A stretch of 64,000 nt of DNA from assembly GCA_025352045.1 (NCBI GenBank), contig JANXUD010000058.1, forward strand, positions 1 through 64,000. The letters are read 5' to 3'. The position numbers were made by a program, and so were the translations under genes. The stretch comes from Gammaproteobacteria bacterium. Lineage in GTDB: Bacteria > Pseudomonadota > Gammaproteobacteria > Xanthomonadales > Xanthomonadaceae. Below, one piece after another: positions 20,933-31,933 of the stretch. The first letter of the stretch is position 1, and every line of letters begins with the position of its first letter. The notes below the pieces were generated by a model. It was not told where the DNA came from, made no database searches, and worked only from the letters and a program-made list of their open reading frames with translations.

Positions 20933-21778
20933 TCAGTCGCCGAGGCTGACCTCGTCCGCGCCGAGCAGTCGCTCAAGCTCGCCGAGCAGGTTGCGCAGCG
21001 GCGGCGCCAGTTCCGGCGCGTACAGGCGTGCGCGCTCAAGGGTCTCGATCCGTCCGAACAGGCTCTGCCGGATCTGTTCCTCGCTGCGCGCGCGATGCAG
21101 CAGGTCGTCCACCACGTTGGCGAACTCGCTGGGCGTGGGCGCAGCCTCGAGGGCCAGGCAGACGCCGGACAGCGAGGAGAAGAAGGCCTGCGCTTCCGGC
21201 CCGAGGCCAAAGTCGGCGGGGCGGTAGTCCAGGTAGGCGCGCTGGGCGTCGGTCCAGACGCGATAGCTGCACTTGGCCAGTGAATGGTAAAGGGCCTGCT
21301 CGGAGATCAGCACCATCACCAGGTTCTTCGCATTGGCCGTGGCCGCGCCCGAGGGACTGTTCCACTCGCGCTTCATGGCGAAATGGTAGAGCCGCGCCTG
21401 GTCGGAAAAATGCGCGGCCTGCAACTGGTCGAGGATGAGCAGGGTCTGCGCGGCTTCGGAATAGGCGCAGGCCTCGGTCATCACCCGCTCGAACCCGGAG
21501 GGCGCGGACTCGGGTACGCCCAGGCTGCCGTCGTCCAGCACGATCGGTTGCGGCGCGGCGATGTCCTCCTCGGCGCTGAAGTCGTTGTAGAGGATGTGTG
21601 GGAAGTCGAGCGCGCGGCCCAGGGCCTGGGCGAAGGCGGTCTTGCGCCGGCCGGCCGTGCCATCGACGTGCAGCACGCGCAGGTGGGTCAGTTCCTGGCC
21701 GAACAGGCAGCGCAACGCGTGGTCGTAGTCGTCGTTGGATTCGAAGCCGAATTCGGCGAGTTTGGTGCGCAGGCTCAT
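20933..21778 (-). CDS. Conserved hypothetical protein, P-loop-ATPase-like
   Basis: 281 aa; VLHVDGTAGRRKTAFAQALGRAL resembles a degenerate Walker A; TLLILDQLQAAHF resembles Walker B. Confidence 0.5.
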   Translation of the reverse strand: MSLRTKLAEFGFESNDDYDHALRCLFGQELTHLRVLHVDGTAGRRKTAFAQALGRALDFPHILYNDFSAEEDIAAPQPIVLDDGSLGVPESAPSGFERVMTEACAYSEAAQTLLILDQLQAAHFSDQARLYHFAMKREWNSPSGAATANAKNLVMVLISEQALYHSLAKCSYRVWTDAQRAYLDYRPADFGLGPEAQAFFSSLSGVCLALEAAPTPSEFANVVDDLLHRARSEEQIRQSLFGRIETLERARLYAPELAPPLRNLLGELERLLGADEVSLGD

Positions 21779-21787
21779 GCGCCGATT

Positions 21788-23005
21788 CTAGCCCCGCGCC
21801 AGCGGGGCCGGGGCACGCGAACGCATCGCCAGCGCAGTGCCGCCTGTGAGCACCGCCAGGGCCGCACCGACGCTAAAAGTGAGCGCGGGCCCGGACAAGG
21901 TCCACAGGCCGCCCGCGACTGCGCTGGCGACGACCTGCATGAGCCCGCGCGCCAGGTTCACCAGGCCAAAGGCGGTGCCGCGCAGGTTCGGCGGTGCGTA
22001 GTCCGCAGTGAGGGCCGACAACAGGCCCTCGGTCAGTCCCATGTGCACACCCCACACGGCGATCCCGACGAACACCCAGGGCATGGACGGCGCGAAGGCC
22101 AGCAACAGGTCCGCGATGAGCATCACCAGGCAGCCGACGGCAAGCAGGACGTGGCGCGACATGCGATCCGACAACCTGCCGGCCGGATACGCCGTCAGCA
22201 GGTAGGTGGCGCTCATCACCACCAGGGTGAGTGGCACCCATTTGGTCGCCAGGCCCCCGGCGCTGGCGCGCAGCACCAGGAAGGCCTCGGAGAAGCGCAT
22301 CAGGGTGAACAGCAGCACCAGGGCGACCAGGGCCCAGAACTTGCGTGGATAGTCCGACGCGCGGAAGCCTGCGAGCGGATTGCCACGGCCCGGCGCCCGC
22401 GGCGCGCCCGGTGCCTCGCGCACGCCCAGCACCAGGGTCAGCACAGCCAGCAAGGCGGGGATGCAGGCAATCCAGAGCACGTGGTGCAGGTCGAAGGCGA
22501 GCAGGGCCATGAGTCCGACGGCAATCAGGGGCCCGGCGAATCCGCCGACGGTGTCGAGCGACTGGCGCAGCCCGTAGGCGGCGCCGCGATGCTGCGGCGG
22601 CACTTCGTCCGCCACCAGCGCGTCGCGCGGCGCGCCGCGTATGCCCTTGCCGATGCGGTCCAGGAAGCGCGCGGCGAACACGGTCGTCGCCGAGCCCGCC
22701 AGCGGGAACAGGGGCTTGGTCAATGCCGCCAGGCCGTAGCCGAGCACGATCAGCGGCTTGCGCCGCGACCAACGGTCGGACAGCACGCCCGAGAAAATCT
22801 TGGTGATCGAGGCCGTGCCCTCGGCGATGCCCTCGATGATGCCCAGCGAGAAGGCGCTGACGCCGAGCGTGCCGACCAGCAGCACCGGCAGCAGCGCGTG
22901 GATCATTTCGGAGGAGGTGTCCATGAACATGGACACGATCCCGAGGACCCAGACGTTCCTCGGGATGCCTGGCTTGCTTGCAGCCGCTACGCCTTTCGCA
23001 TCCAT
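21788..23005 (-). CDS. MFS transporter
   Basis: 405 aa with about 12 hydrophobic segments; GVLSDRWSRRKPLIVLGYGLAAL and RFLDRIGKGIRGAPRDALVADEV. Confidence 0.9.
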   Translation of the reverse strand: MDAKGVAAASKPGIPRNVWVLGIVSMFMDTSSEMIHALLPVLLVGTLGVSAFSLGIIEGIAEGTASITKIFSGVLSDRWSRRKPLIVLGYGLAALTKPLFPLAGSATTVFAARFLDRIGKGIRGAPRDALVADEVPPQHRGAAYGLRQSLDTVGGFAGPLIAVGLMALLAFDLHHVLWIACIPALLAVLTLVLGVREAPGAPRAPGRGNPLAGFRASDYPRKFWALVALVLLFTLMRFSEAFLVLRASAGGLATKWVPLTLVVMSATYLLTAYPAGRLSDRMSRHVLLAVGCLVMLIADLLLAFAPSMPWVFVGIAVWGVHMGLTEGLLSALTADYAPPNLRGTAFGLVNLARGLMQVVASAVAGGLWTLSGPALTFSVGAALAVLTGGTALAMRSRAPAPLARG

Positions 23006-23021
23006 GCCCGGGGCCGCCGCC

Positions 23022-24518
23022 TCAGGCTGCTTCGGCCTGCGTCTTGCGCGGGCCCTTCAGCAGCGCCTCGCGCACATGGTCGATGATCAGGTCCACTTCC
23101 GCGTCGGTGATGCCGAAATGCGGCGTGAAGCGCAGCGAGTTGGTGCCGCCGTGGATCACGCCCAGGCCGCGCTCGCGCATGTATTCCTCGGTGGAGCCGA
23201 CGCCGAAGCACTTGTAGGCCGGATCGAGCTCGCAGGAAAACAGCAGGCCGGTGCCCTGGACCCGGGTGATCCGGCCCGGCAGTTCGTCCTTGAGCTTGTT
23301 CAAGCGGTCGAGGAAGAGCTGGCCCTTCTGGCGGATGTTGGCGCGCAGGGGCGGCAGCAGCGCGGTGAGCACCGTGGCGGCGATGTCGAGTGCGCGCGGG
23401 TTGGTGGTCATGGTGTTGCCGTACACGCCCTTGCGATACAGGCCGGCGGCGCGCTCGTTCACGGCGAGCACGGACAACGGGTATTGGCCGCCGTTGATGG
23501 CCTTGGAATAGGTTTCCATGTCCGGCGCTTCGACGCCTTCGAAGCCGGGATAGTCGACGATCGACAGCACGCCATGGGCGCGCAGGCCGGCCTGGATCGA
23601 ATCGACCAGCAGCAGGCTGCCGTGCGCCTTGGTCAGCTCGCGCGCTGCGGCGTAGAACGCCGGCGGCACGGCGCGGCCGGGGTCGCCTTCGCCCATCACC
23701 GGCTCCAGGAACATCGCCTCGATGAACCAGCCATTGGCGTCCGCGTCGGCAAAGGCCTGGCGCAGCTGCTCGATCGAGTATGGCTCGATGGTGATGACGC
23801 TGGTTTCGTTGCGGTAGCTGGCCAGGTGCTGGACATAGGCCTTGCGGCTGGAATCCGAGAACAGGGCCGGCCGCTCGGTGCGGCCGTGGAAGGCGCCCTT
23901 CACCGCGAGCCGCTTGATGATGCGCCCGGCGTGCGGGCCGTTCGGATCGGTGTGGATCTTGGCGTTGACGTCGGCGATGCGGCTGGCCAGCGACACCGCC
24001 TCGGAGCCGGAGTTCAGGCAGAGGAATTTCGGGAACGGGCAGCCGCCGCGGGTATGGCCGATCTCGGCGCGCAGGGCGCGCGCCAGGCGCAACTGGGACA
24101 GGCTGGGCGACATCACGTTGGCCATCACCTGCGGCTTGGACATCGCCGCGATGATCGCGTCCGGCGTGTGTCCGAATGCGAGCATGCCGTAGCCGCCGCT
24201 GTCGTGCAGCACGGCGCCCTTGAGGGTGATGACCCAGGGGCCGCGCGCGGCGATGGCCACGTAGGGATTGACGGCGTCCTCGGCGTAGAAGTTGATGAAG
24301 CCGGACTGCGCGGCCTCGATCTGTGCCTGTTCGTCTACGTCCATCAGTTCCGGGAACTCGGCGCGCAGCAGGTCGAATTGGGCGACGGCTGCCTCGACGG
24401 CCGCGTGCAGCTCGGGATACTGGCCGGCCAGTCGATCCACCGTCGCATCGTCCAGTCCGCGGGTACGGATGGCGCCGGCGCGTTGGCGCAGCGGGGCGAG
24501 CAGGTCGGTGGTCTTCAT
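23022..24518 (-). CDS. Class III (PLP-dependent) aminotransferase
   Basis: From MKTTDLLAPLRQ, ggag upstream; LCLNSGSEAVSLASRIAD, KGAFHGRTERPALFSDS, LLLVDSIQAGLRAHG, TYSKAINGGQYPLS. Confidence 0.9.
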   Translation of the reverse strand: MKTTDLLAPLRQRAGAIRTRGLDDATVDRLAGQYPELHAAVEAAVAQFDLLRAEFPELMDVDEQAQIEAAQSGFINFYAEDAVNPYVAIAARGPWVITLKGAVLHDSGGYGMLAFGHTPDAIIAAMSKPQVMANVMSPSLSQLRLARALRAEIGHTRGGCPFPKFLCLNSGSEAVSLASRIADVNAKIHTDPNGPHAGRIIKRLAVKGAFHGRTERPALFSDSSRKAYVQHLASYRNETSVITIEPYSIEQLRQAFADADANGWFIEAMFLEPVMGEGDPGRAVPPAFYAAARELTKAHGSLLLVDSIQAGLRAHGVLSIVDYPGFEGVEAPDMETYSKAINGGQYPLSVLAVNERAAGLYRKGVYGNTMTTNPRALDIAATVLTALLPPLRANIRQKGQLFLDRLNKLKDELPGRITRVQGTGLLFSCELDPAYKCFGVGSTEEYMRERGLGVIHGGTNSLRFTPHFGITDAEVDLIIDHVREALLKGPRKTQAEAA

Positions 24519-24551
24519 GCGGGTTCTCCAGTTCGAAACCGATTTTACCAT

Positions 24552-24595
24552 GCGGTTTTTGCGGTTATAACCCCCAAAAACCCGGCAAAAACCGC
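24552..24595. promoter_or_regulatory. Inverted repeat enclosing a second palindrome in a divergent intergenic region
   Basis: GCGGTTTTTGC (24552-24562) / GCAAAAACCGC (24585-24595), 11-bp perfect arms; contains GGTTATAACC (24563-24572). Confidence 0.6.
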
Positions 24596-24658
24596 GATCC
24601 GCCCGAAAACGGCCGCGGATTGGCGGCGTTACAATGGCCGCCCCGACGCCGGTCCGCC

Positions 24659-25690
24659 ATGAAGAAATCCGACTTCCACTTCGACCTGCCCCCGGAACTG
24701 GTGGCCCAGGCTCCGCTGGCCGAGCGCTCGGCCCGCCTCATGCTGGTGCTGCCGCCGGCACCGCAGGGCATGTCCGATCGCCAGGTGCGCGACTTGCCGG
24801 AGTTCCTGCGCGCGGGCGACCTGCTGGTGTTCAACGACACCCGGGTGATCCCGGCGCGCCTGCATGGCAACAAGGACAGCGGTGGCCGGGTCGAGATCCT
24901 GCTCGAGCGCGTTGGCGAGGGACGGGAGGTGCGCGCGCAGGTCGGCGCGAGCAAGTCGCCCAAGCCAGCGTCGGGGATCGTGCTCGAGGACGGCACGCGC
25001 CTGACCGTGCTCGGCCGCGATGGCGAGTTCTACCGCTTGCGCTTCGAAGGCGAGGAGCCGATCGCCGCGATCCTGCAACGCGCCGGCCGCATGCCGCTGC
25101 CGCCCTACATCCAGCGCGAGGCCGCGCAGTCCGATGCCGAACGCTACCAGACCGTGTTCGCGCGCGAACCCGGCGCGGTCGCCGCGCCCACCGCCGGCCT
25201 GCATTTCGACGACGCGCTGCTGGATGCGCTGCGCGCGCGCGGCGTCGAGTTCGGGCACGTCACCCTGCACGTCGGCGCCGGCACCTTCCAGCCGATGCGC
25301 TCCGAATCGGTGCAGGACCACGTCATGCATAGCGAATGGCTCAACGTCGGCGCGCAGTTGTGCATGCAGGTGGCCCGCACCCGTGCCGCCGGCGGGCGGG
25401 TGATCGCGGTGGGCACGACGGTGGTGCGTTCGCTGGAGACGGCGATGCGCGACGATGAACTGCTTCCTTACGCAGGCGAGACGCGCATCTTCATCTTCCC
25501 CGGCTACCGGATCCGTTCAGTGGACCTGCTGCTGACGAACTTCCACCTGCCGGAGAGCACCCTGTTGATGCTGGTGTCCGCGTTCGCGGGCCGTGCGCGG
25601 ATCCTGTCCGCCTACCGGCACGCCGTTGCGCAGGGCTACCGCTTCTTTTCCTATGGCGATGCCATGCTGCTCTATCCGGAGGCCGCATGA
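24659..25690 (+). CDS. queA: S-adenosylmethionine:tRNA ribosyltransferase-isomerase
   Basis: [88 protein letters not shown] -10 at 24630. Confidence 0.97.
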   Translation: MKKSDFHFDLPPELVAQAPLAERSARLMLVLPPAPQGMSDRQVRDLPEFLRAGDLLVFNDTRVIPARLHGNKDSGGRVEILLERVGEGREVRAQVGASKSPKPASGIVLEDGTRLTVLGRDGEFYRLRFEGEEPIAAILQRAGRMPLPPYIQREAAQSDAERYQTVFAREPGAVAAPTAGLHFDDALLDALRARGVEFGHVTLHVGAGTFQPMRSESVQDHVMHSEWLNVGAQLCMQVARTRAAGGRVIAVGTTVVRSLETAMRDDELLPYAGETRIFIFPGYRIRSVDLLLTNFHLPESTLLMLVSAFAGRARILSAYRHAVAQGYRFFSYGDAMLLYPEAA

Positions 25691-26808
25691 GCCGCATGCA
25701 GTTCCAATTGCTGGCCAGCGATGGCGCCGCGCGACGCGGCAGGCTGACCTTCCCGCGCGGCACCGTGGAAACGCCGGCGTTCATGCCCGTGGGCACCTAT
25801 GGCTCGGTCAAGGCGATGAAGCCCGTGGATATCGCCGAGACCGGGGCGGAGATCATCCTCGGCAATACCTTCCACCTCTTCCTCAGGCCAGGATTGGAGG
25901 TCATCGCTGCCCATGAAGGGTTACACCGCTTCACGGGTTGGAGCGGTCCGATACTGACCGACTCTGGAGGATTCCAGGTCTGGTCCCTGGCCAAGCGCCG
26001 CAAGATCACCGAAGCCGGCGTCACCTTCGCCTCGCCCGTGGACGGCGCCAAGGTGTTCCTCGGCCCGGAAGAGAGCATGCAGATCCAGCGCGTGCTCGAT
26101 TCGGACATCGTGATGATCTTCGACGAGTGCACGCCGTATCCGGCCACGGAGCAGCAGGCGCGCGACTCGATGGCGCTGAGCCTGCGTTGGGCGGCGCGCT
26201 CCAGGGCGGCGCACGCAGGCAATGACGCTGCCCTGTTCGGCATCGTGCAGGGCGGCACCTTCGACCAGTTGCGCCGCGAATCCGCCGAGGGACTGCAGGC
26301 GTTCGGCTTCGATGGCTATGCGGTCGGCGGCCTGGCGGTGGGCGAGCCCGCGGCCGAGCGCGAACGCACCCTGGAGGCGATCTGTCCCCGGCTTCCGGCC
26401 GACCGGCCGCGCTACCTGATGGGCGTCGGCAAGCCCGAGGACATCGTCGAGGCGGTGGCCCGCGGCGTGGACATGTTCGACTGCGTGATGCCGACCCGCA
26501 ACGCACGCAATGGCCACTACTTCACGAAATTCGGCCAGGTGCGCATCCGCAACAAGGTCAACGAACTCGACCTGCGGCCGATCGAGCCCGGTTGCGCGTG
26601 CCACGCCTGCGCAAAGGGCTTCACCCGGGCCTACCTGCGCCATCTGGACAAGTGCAACGAGATCCTCGCCTCGATGCTGGCGACCATCCACAACCTGCAC
26701 TATTACCAACAATTAATGCAGGGCATCCGGGCCTCCATCGCGGAGGGGCGTTTCGAGGCGTTCCGCGCCGATTTCTACGCGGCCCGGGCGACCGGCGAGG
26801 CCGGCTGA
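25687..26808 (+). CDS. tgt: Queuine tRNA-ribosyltransferase
   Basis: [64 protein letters not shown]. Confidence 0.98.
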   Translation: MSRMQFQLLASDGAARRGRLTFPRGTVETPAFMPVGTYGSVKAMKPVDIAETGAEIILGNTFHLFLRPGLEVIAAHEGLHRFTGWSGPILTDSGGFQVWSLAKRRKITEAGVTFASPVDGAKVFLGPEESMQIQRVLDSDIVMIFDECTPYPATEQQARDSMALSLRWAARSRAAHAGNDAALFGIVQGGTFDQLRRESAEGLQAFGFDGYAVGGLAVGEPAAERERTLEAICPRLPADRPRYLMGVGKPEDIVEAVARGVDMFDCVMPTRNARNGHYFTKFGQVRIRNKVNELDLRPIEPGCACHACAKGFTRAYLRHLDKCNEILASMLATIHNLHYYQQLMQGIRASIAEGRFEAFRADFYAARATGEAG

Positions 26809-26880
26809 GCCGCGTCGCGGGGCCGGCCGCGCCGGCCCTGTGGCATACTTGCGCGCTTTGACCGACCACGGAAGACCCCC

Positions 26881-27225
26881 ATGTCCCTGCTGGACCTCCT
26901 GATTTCCCCCGCGGCCGCCCAGGTTGCCGGCGCCCCCGGTGGGCAGCCGAGCCTGCTGTCCTCGCTGGCCCTGCCGGCGCTGTTCTTCGTGGTGGTGTTC
27001 TTCCTGATGATCCGGCCGCAGATGAAGCGCGCCAAGGACCACCGCGAACTGATCGCCAAGCTGGCCAAGGGCGACGAGGTCATCACCAATGGCGGCATCG
27101 CCGGCCGGGTGACCGACATCGGCGAAAGCTTCGTCAGCCTGGAAGTGGCCGACGGCGTGCGCGTGAAGCTGCAGCGCAGCGCCATCGTCGCCGTGCTTCC
27201 GCGCGACACCTTGAAGTCGGCCTGA
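26881..27225 (+). CDS. yajC: Preprotein translocase subunit YajC
   Basis: LFFVVVFFLMIRPQMKRAKDHRELIAKLAKGDEVITNGGIAGRV. Confidence 0.97.
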   Translation: MSLLDLLISPAAAQVAGAPGGQPSLLSSLALPALFFVVVFFLMIRPQMKRAKDHRELIAKLAKGDEVITNGGIAGRVTDIGESFVSLEVADGVRVKLQRSAIVAVLPRDTLKSA

Positions 27226-27277
27226 CCAACCCTCACCAGTCCCTTACCGGCCCTCGGGCCCCGGCGGCATCCAGACC

Positions 27278-29149
27278 ATGCTCGAATTCGCCCGTTGGAA
27301 GTACATCCTCATCGGGGTGGTGCTGTTCCTGACCACCCTGTACTCGATCCCGAACCTGTACCCCAAGGATCCGGCGGTGCAGATCACCGCCAACCGCGGC
27401 TCGACCATCGATGCGGCGCTGCAGGCCCGCGTCGAGGCCGTGCTCAAGGCCGCCGGCGTGGTGCCCAAGAAGGTGGCGATCGAAGGCGTCAACCTCATGG
27501 TCCGGCTGCCGACCTCGGATGCCCAGACGCTCGCCTCCAACGCGATCGGTCCCGCCCTCGGCACCAACTACACCGTGGCCCTCAACCTGGCCTCCAACGT
27601 TCCCGGCTGGCTGCAGGCCGTGCATGCGCGACCGATGTCGCTGGGCCTGGACTTGCAGGGTGGCGTGCACTTCCTGATGGAAGTCGACCAGAAGGCCGCG
27701 ATCGACAAGCGCAACGAAGGCTTCGTCGACGAGATCCGCAGCGTGCTGCGCGACAACCAGATCGCCTTCACCACCGTCAACCGCACGGCCACCGGCATCG
27801 TGGTCGAACTGCGCCGCGCCGAGGACCTGGGTCGCGCGCAGAGTCGGATCGGCACCAGCGCGCCCGAGTTGCTCCTGACTCCGGACCCGGCCAGCGCCAA
27901 CCGCCTGCTGGCGGTGGTCCCGGCGGCCGAGATCAAGCGCATCACCGATGAAGCGGTGGAGCAGAACATGACCACGCTGCGCAACCGCATCAATGCGCTG
28001 GGCGTGGCCGAGCCGGTGGTGCAGCGCCAGGGTGGCAGCCGGATCGTGGTGGAAATGCCCGGACTGCAGGACACGACCGAAGCCAAGAAGCTGATCGGCG
28101 CGACTGCGACCCTGGAATACCGCGCCGTGGTGGATGGCAATGCCGTCGCCGCGCGCGATTCGGGCGTGTCGCCGCCCGACGCACGGCTGTACTTCATGCG
28201 CGAGCTTGGCGTGGACGGCAAGCCGCGCCCGATCCTGCTGTCCAAGCGCACCATCGTCACCGGCGACCAGCTGGTCAATGCCAGCGCGCAGATGGACAAC
28301 ACCAGCGGAACGCCTGCGGTCTCGGTCACGCTGAACCGGATTGGTGGCGACCGCATGTTCAAGTTCACCCAGGACAATGTCGGCAAGCTGATGGCCGCGG
28401 TCTACATCGAAACCATCCCCGACGTGAAGATGGTCAACGGCCAGCCGGTGCGTACCTCCAGTGTCAAGCAGGAAGTGATCAGCGCCGCTACCGTGCAGGG
28501 CGTGTTCGGCAAGGAATTCCAGACCACCGGCCTGACCAACATGGCCGAGGCACAGCAGCTGGCCCTGCTGCTGCGCGCCGGTTCGCTGGCCGCGCCGATG
28601 GTGATCGTCGAGGAGCGGATCGTTGGCCCGAGCCTGGGTGCCGACAACGTCAGGAGCGGCACCCAAGCGGTGATGTACAGCTTCCTGTTCGTGCTCGTGT
28701 TCTTCCTGTTCTATTACAGGATGTTCGGCATCGTCACCAACCTGGCGCTGCTGGTGAACCTGCTGATCGTGGTTGCGGTGATGTCGGTGCTCGGGGCCAC
28801 CATGAGCCTGCCCGGCCTGGCCGGCATCGCGTTGACCGTGGGCATGTCGGTGGACGCCAACGTGCTGATCAACGAGCGCATCCGCGAGGAATTGCGCAAC
28901 GGCAACACGCCCAAGAGTTCGATCGCCGCCGGCTACGACAAGGCCACGGGCACGATCTACGACGCCAACATCACCGCCATCCTCGGCGGCGTGGCGATGG
29001 CCGCTTTCGGTTCCGGCCCGGTGCGCGGCTTCGGCATCACTCTGATCATCGGCATCCTGAGCTCGATGTACACGGCGGTGTCCGTGTCCCGTGGCATCGC
29101 CACCCTGATCTATGGCGGCCGTCGCAAGCTGACCAAGATCTCCATCTGA
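27278..29149 (+). CDS. secD: Protein translocase subunit SecD
   Basis: 623 aa; MSLGLDLQGGVHFLMEVD; GLAGIALTVGMSVDANVLINERIREELRNG. Confidence 0.98.
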   Translation: MLEFARWKYILIGVVLFLTTLYSIPNLYPKDPAVQITANRGSTIDAALQARVEAVLKAAGVVPKKVAIEGVNLMVRLPTSDAQTLASNAIGPALGTNYTVALNLASNVPGWLQAVHARPMSLGLDLQGGVHFLMEVDQKAAIDKRNEGFVDEIRSVLRDNQIAFTTVNRTATGIVVELRRAEDLGRAQSRIGTSAPELLLTPDPASANRLLAVVPAAEIKRITDEAVEQNMTTLRNRINALGVAEPVVQRQGGSRIVVEMPGLQDTTEAKKLIGATATLEYRAVVDGNAVAARDSGVSPPDARLYFMRELGVDGKPRPILLSKRTIVTGDQLVNASAQMDNTSGTPAVSVTLNRIGGDRMFKFTQDNVGKLMAAVYIETIPDVKMVNGQPVRTSSVKQEVISAATVQGVFGKEFQTTGLTNMAEAQQLALLLRAGSLAAPMVIVEERIVGPSLGADNVRSGTQAVMYSFLFVLVFFLFYYRMFGIVTNLALLVNLLIVVAVMSVLGATMSLPGLAGIALTVGMSVDANVLINERIREELRNGNTPKSSIAAGYDKATGTIYDANITAILGGVAMAAFGSGPVRGFGITLIIGILSSMYTAVSVSRGIATLIYGGRRKLTKISI

Positions 29150-29161
29150 CCCGGGCCCGCC

Positions 29162-30100
29162 ATGGAACTGTTCCCCTCCAACAGCAATTTCAACTTCATG
29201 AAGGCCGGCCGCGTCTCGCTGTCGATCGCCTTCCTGATCATGGTCGTCGCCTTCGGCGCCATGGGCTTCAAGGGTTTCAACTACGCGCTGGACTTCACCG
29301 GTGGCACCGTGGCCGAACTGCGCTTCGACCAGCCGGTCGGCGCCGAACCGATCCGCAAGTCCCTGGTCGCGAGCGGTTTCGAAAGCCCCGTGGTGCAGAC
29401 CCTGGGCAGCAACAACGACCTGGTGGTGCGCCTGAAGCCGCGCCGTGGCGATGGTGACGCGGCGCGCAGCGGCGACGCGATCCTGCACGCGCTGCAGACC
29501 GCCGGCCATCCGGCCAAGCTGATGCGCAGCGAGGCGGTCGGCCCGCAGATCGGCAAGGAACTGGCGGTCAACGGCATCTACGCCGCGGTGTTCGTGGTGT
29601 TCGGCTTCCTGATCTACATCTGGGTGCGCTTCGAGTTCAAGTTCGCCGTCGCTTCGATCATCACCACCCTGCACGACGTGGTGCTGGTGGCGGGCTGGTT
29701 CGCGATCAGCGGGCACGAATTCGACCTGACCGTGCTGGCCGGCATCCTGTCGGTGATGGGCTACTCGATCAACGACACCATCGTGGTCTTCGACCGGGTG
29801 CGCGAGAACTTCCGCACCCTGCACAAGCTGTCGCCCGCCGAGGTGCTGAACCGCTCGATCAACCAGACCCTGTCGCGCACGATCATCACCTCGTTCGTCG
29901 CCTTCCTGACCGTGCTGGCCCTGTACATCTTCGCCGGCACCTCGCTGCGCGGCATGGCCGAGTCGCAGATCATCGGCATCGTGATCGGCACGCTGTCGTC
30001 GATCTTCGTGGCTTGCCCGCTGCTGCAGATCTTCCGGGCGACCAAGCAGGACCTGATGCCGAAGATGCGCGACGACGCGGAGCTTGCGCGCCGTCCCTGA
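29162..30100 (+). CDS. secF: Protein translocase subunit SecF
   Basis: 312 aa; NYALDFTGGTVAELRF; GYSINDTIVVFDRVRENFR; LNRSINQTLSRTIITS. Confidence 0.98.
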   Translation: MELFPSNSNFNFMKAGRVSLSIAFLIMVVAFGAMGFKGFNYALDFTGGTVAELRFDQPVGAEPIRKSLVASGFESPVVQTLGSNNDLVVRLKPRRGDGDAARSGDAILHALQTAGHPAKLMRSEAVGPQIGKELAVNGIYAAVFVVFGFLIYIWVRFEFKFAVASIITTLHDVVLVAGWFAISGHEFDLTVLAGILSVMGYSINDTIVVFDRVRENFRTLHKLSPAEVLNRSINQTLSRTIITSFVAFLTVLALYIFAGTSLRGMAESQIIGIVIGTLSSIFVACPLLQIFRATKQDLMPKMRDDAELARRP

Positions 30101-30159
30101 TTCTTGCGGCAGTCGTCAATTCCCGGCAGCCGCGTCCTCGCTGGAGCCAAGCAACCGGC

Positions 30160-30963
30160 TCAGTTGAAGGCGTTGGCGTAGCCAGACTGGACGATCGACT
30201 TCTGCAGCGCGTCCGAGAGCTTGAGGTTGCCGGCGACGATCTGCCCGCCGTCGAGGATCTTCTCGCCGCGGCCGCGGAAGTCGCAGACGCGACCGCCGGC
30301 TTCGCGCACCAGCAGCATGCCGGCGGCGATGTCCCAGGGTTTGATCCCGGCTTCGAAGTAGCCGTCGGCGCGGCCGGCCGCGACGTAGGCCAGGTCGAGC
30401 GCGGCGGAACCGGTGCGGCGGATGTCCTCGGCCTCGCCGAGCAGCGACTGGATCGCTGCCAGGTGCGGGCCGAGGCGCGGACGCTCGCGCGGCGGGAAGC
30501 CGGTGATGAGCATCGCGCCGTTGAGGTCCTTGCGGTCGGAAACGCGGATCTTGCGGTCGTTCAAGGTGGCGCCCGCGCCCTTGCTGGCCGAATAGACCTC
30601 GTTGCGCAGCGGGTCGAAGATCACGCCATCGGTGGGTTCGCCATTCTCGACCAGGGCGATCGAGATGCAGAAATGGGGGATGCCATGCAGGAAGTTGGAG
30701 GTGCCGTCGAGCGGGTCGATGACGAAAGTCTGGCGACCCTTGCCCATGGCCCCGGATTCCTCGGCCAGGATGGCGATGTCCGGGTGGGCGCGGCGCAATT
30801 CCTTGATGATCGCGGCCTCGGCCAGCGAATCCACCTCGCTGGCGTAGTCCTGGGGACCCTTCTCGAACACGTTCAGGCTCTCGAGCTTGCCCATGTGCCG
30901 GAGCAGGATGTTGCCCGCCTGGCGGGCCGCCCTGACCATGACATTGACCACCGGTTTCTGCAT
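30160..30963 (-). CDS. suhB: Inositol monophosphatase family protein
   Basis: 267 aa; [42 protein letters not shown]. Confidence 0.94.
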   Translation of the reverse strand: MQKPVVNVMVRAARQAGNILLRHMGKLESLNVFEKGPQDYASEVDSLAEAAIIKELRRAHPDIAILAEESGAMGKGRQTFVIDPLDGTSNFLHGIPHFCISIALVENGEPTDGVIFDPLRNEVYSASKGAGATLNDRKIRVSDRKDLNGAMLITGFPPRERPRLGPHLAAIQSLLGEAEDIRRTGSAALDLAYVAAGRADGYFEAGIKPWDIAAGMLLVREAGGRVCDFRGRGEKILDGGQIVAGNLKLSDALQKSIVQSGYANAFN

Positions 30964-31058
30964 CGGGCCCGTCCGTACGCGCGTGTTGTCGAAGAACCCC
31001 GCCGGGTCATGCCCGAGGGCCTCGTATGATATCAGCTGGGTCCGGCGGGAGAGGCGGC

Positions 31059-31847
31059 ATGGCAGGCGGCTTGCGTGTGGTGCTGGTGGGTACGCAGCAC
31101 CCCGGCAACATCGGTTCGGCGGCGCGGGCGATGAAGACCATGGGCCTTCACCAACTGGTGCTGGTTGCGCCGGAGCGCTTCCCCGACCCCGATGCGTGGG
31201 CGCTGGCCGCGGGCGCGGTGGATGTGCTGGACGCCGCGCGCATCGTGCCGACGCTGGCCGACGCGGTCGCCGACTGCCAGCTGGTGCTGGCGACCACGGC
31301 ACGCCGGCGCAGCGTGCCCATGCCCGAATTCGACCCGCGGACGGCCGCGGGGCAGCTGCGCGGCGAGGTGGAAGCAGGCGCCGCGGCGGCGCTGGTGTTC
31401 GGCCGCGAACGCACGGGCCTGGAGAACGAGGAGTTGCAGCTGTGCCATGGCGCGATCCGGATTCCCGCCAACCCCGACTACAGCTCGCTCAACCTGGCGG
31501 CGGCGGTGCAGATCCTGGCCTACGAGTGGCGACTGTCCGGCCTGGCTGCCGCGTCCGGAGGCGGGCCCGGCAGCGAACCGGCGACGGCGCTGCCGGCCGA
31601 CGATCCCGGCGCCGCGCCCGACCCCGACGACCGCCCCGCCAGCCACGCCGAGTTGGAGGGTTTCTTCGGCCACCTGGCCGCGTTGCTGGAGCAGATCGAC
31701 TTCCACAAGGGCAAGGCGCCCGACATGGTGACCCAGCGCCTGCGCCGCCTGTTCCTGCGCGCCCGGCCAGACCCGCGGGAGCTGCGCATCCTGCGCGGCA
31801 TCCTCTCCGATACCCAACGCCAACTGCGCAGCCCAACCGGGCAATGA
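31059..31847 (+). CDS. trmJ: tRNA (cytidine/uridine-2'-O-)-methyltransferase TrmJ-like
   Basis: [69 protein letters not shown]. Confidence 0.92.
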   Translation: MAGGLRVVLVGTQHPGNIGSAARAMKTMGLHQLVLVAPERFPDPDAWALAAGAVDVLDAARIVPTLADAVADCQLVLATTARRRSVPMPEFDPRTAAGQLRGEVEAGAAAALVFGRERTGLENEELQLCHGAIRIPANPDYSSLNLAAAVQILAYEWRLSGLAAASGGGPGSEPATALPADDPGAAPDPDDRPASHAELEGFFGHLAALLEQIDFHKGKAPDMVTQRLRRLFLRARPDPRELRILRGILSDTQRQLRSPTGQ

Positions 31848-31933
31848 GCCGGACCGTTGGGCGGCCCAGGCCGATGCGCGCGGCGGCGGCATCGGTTAGG
31901 CTTGCACGGCCGAAGTTGCAGGGGTAGCCAAGG

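Noticed and set aside
21284-24662. Long plus-strand ORFs (600 and 634 aa) antisense to MFS and aminotransferase genes
   Set aside because: Frame-shadow ORFs; no signal, no homology pattern.
27233-29824. 863-aa minus-strand ORF antisense to secD/secF
   Set aside because: Shadow ORF in high-GC DNA; His/Gln/Arg-rich composition with no domain; opposite strand encodes clear SecD/SecF.
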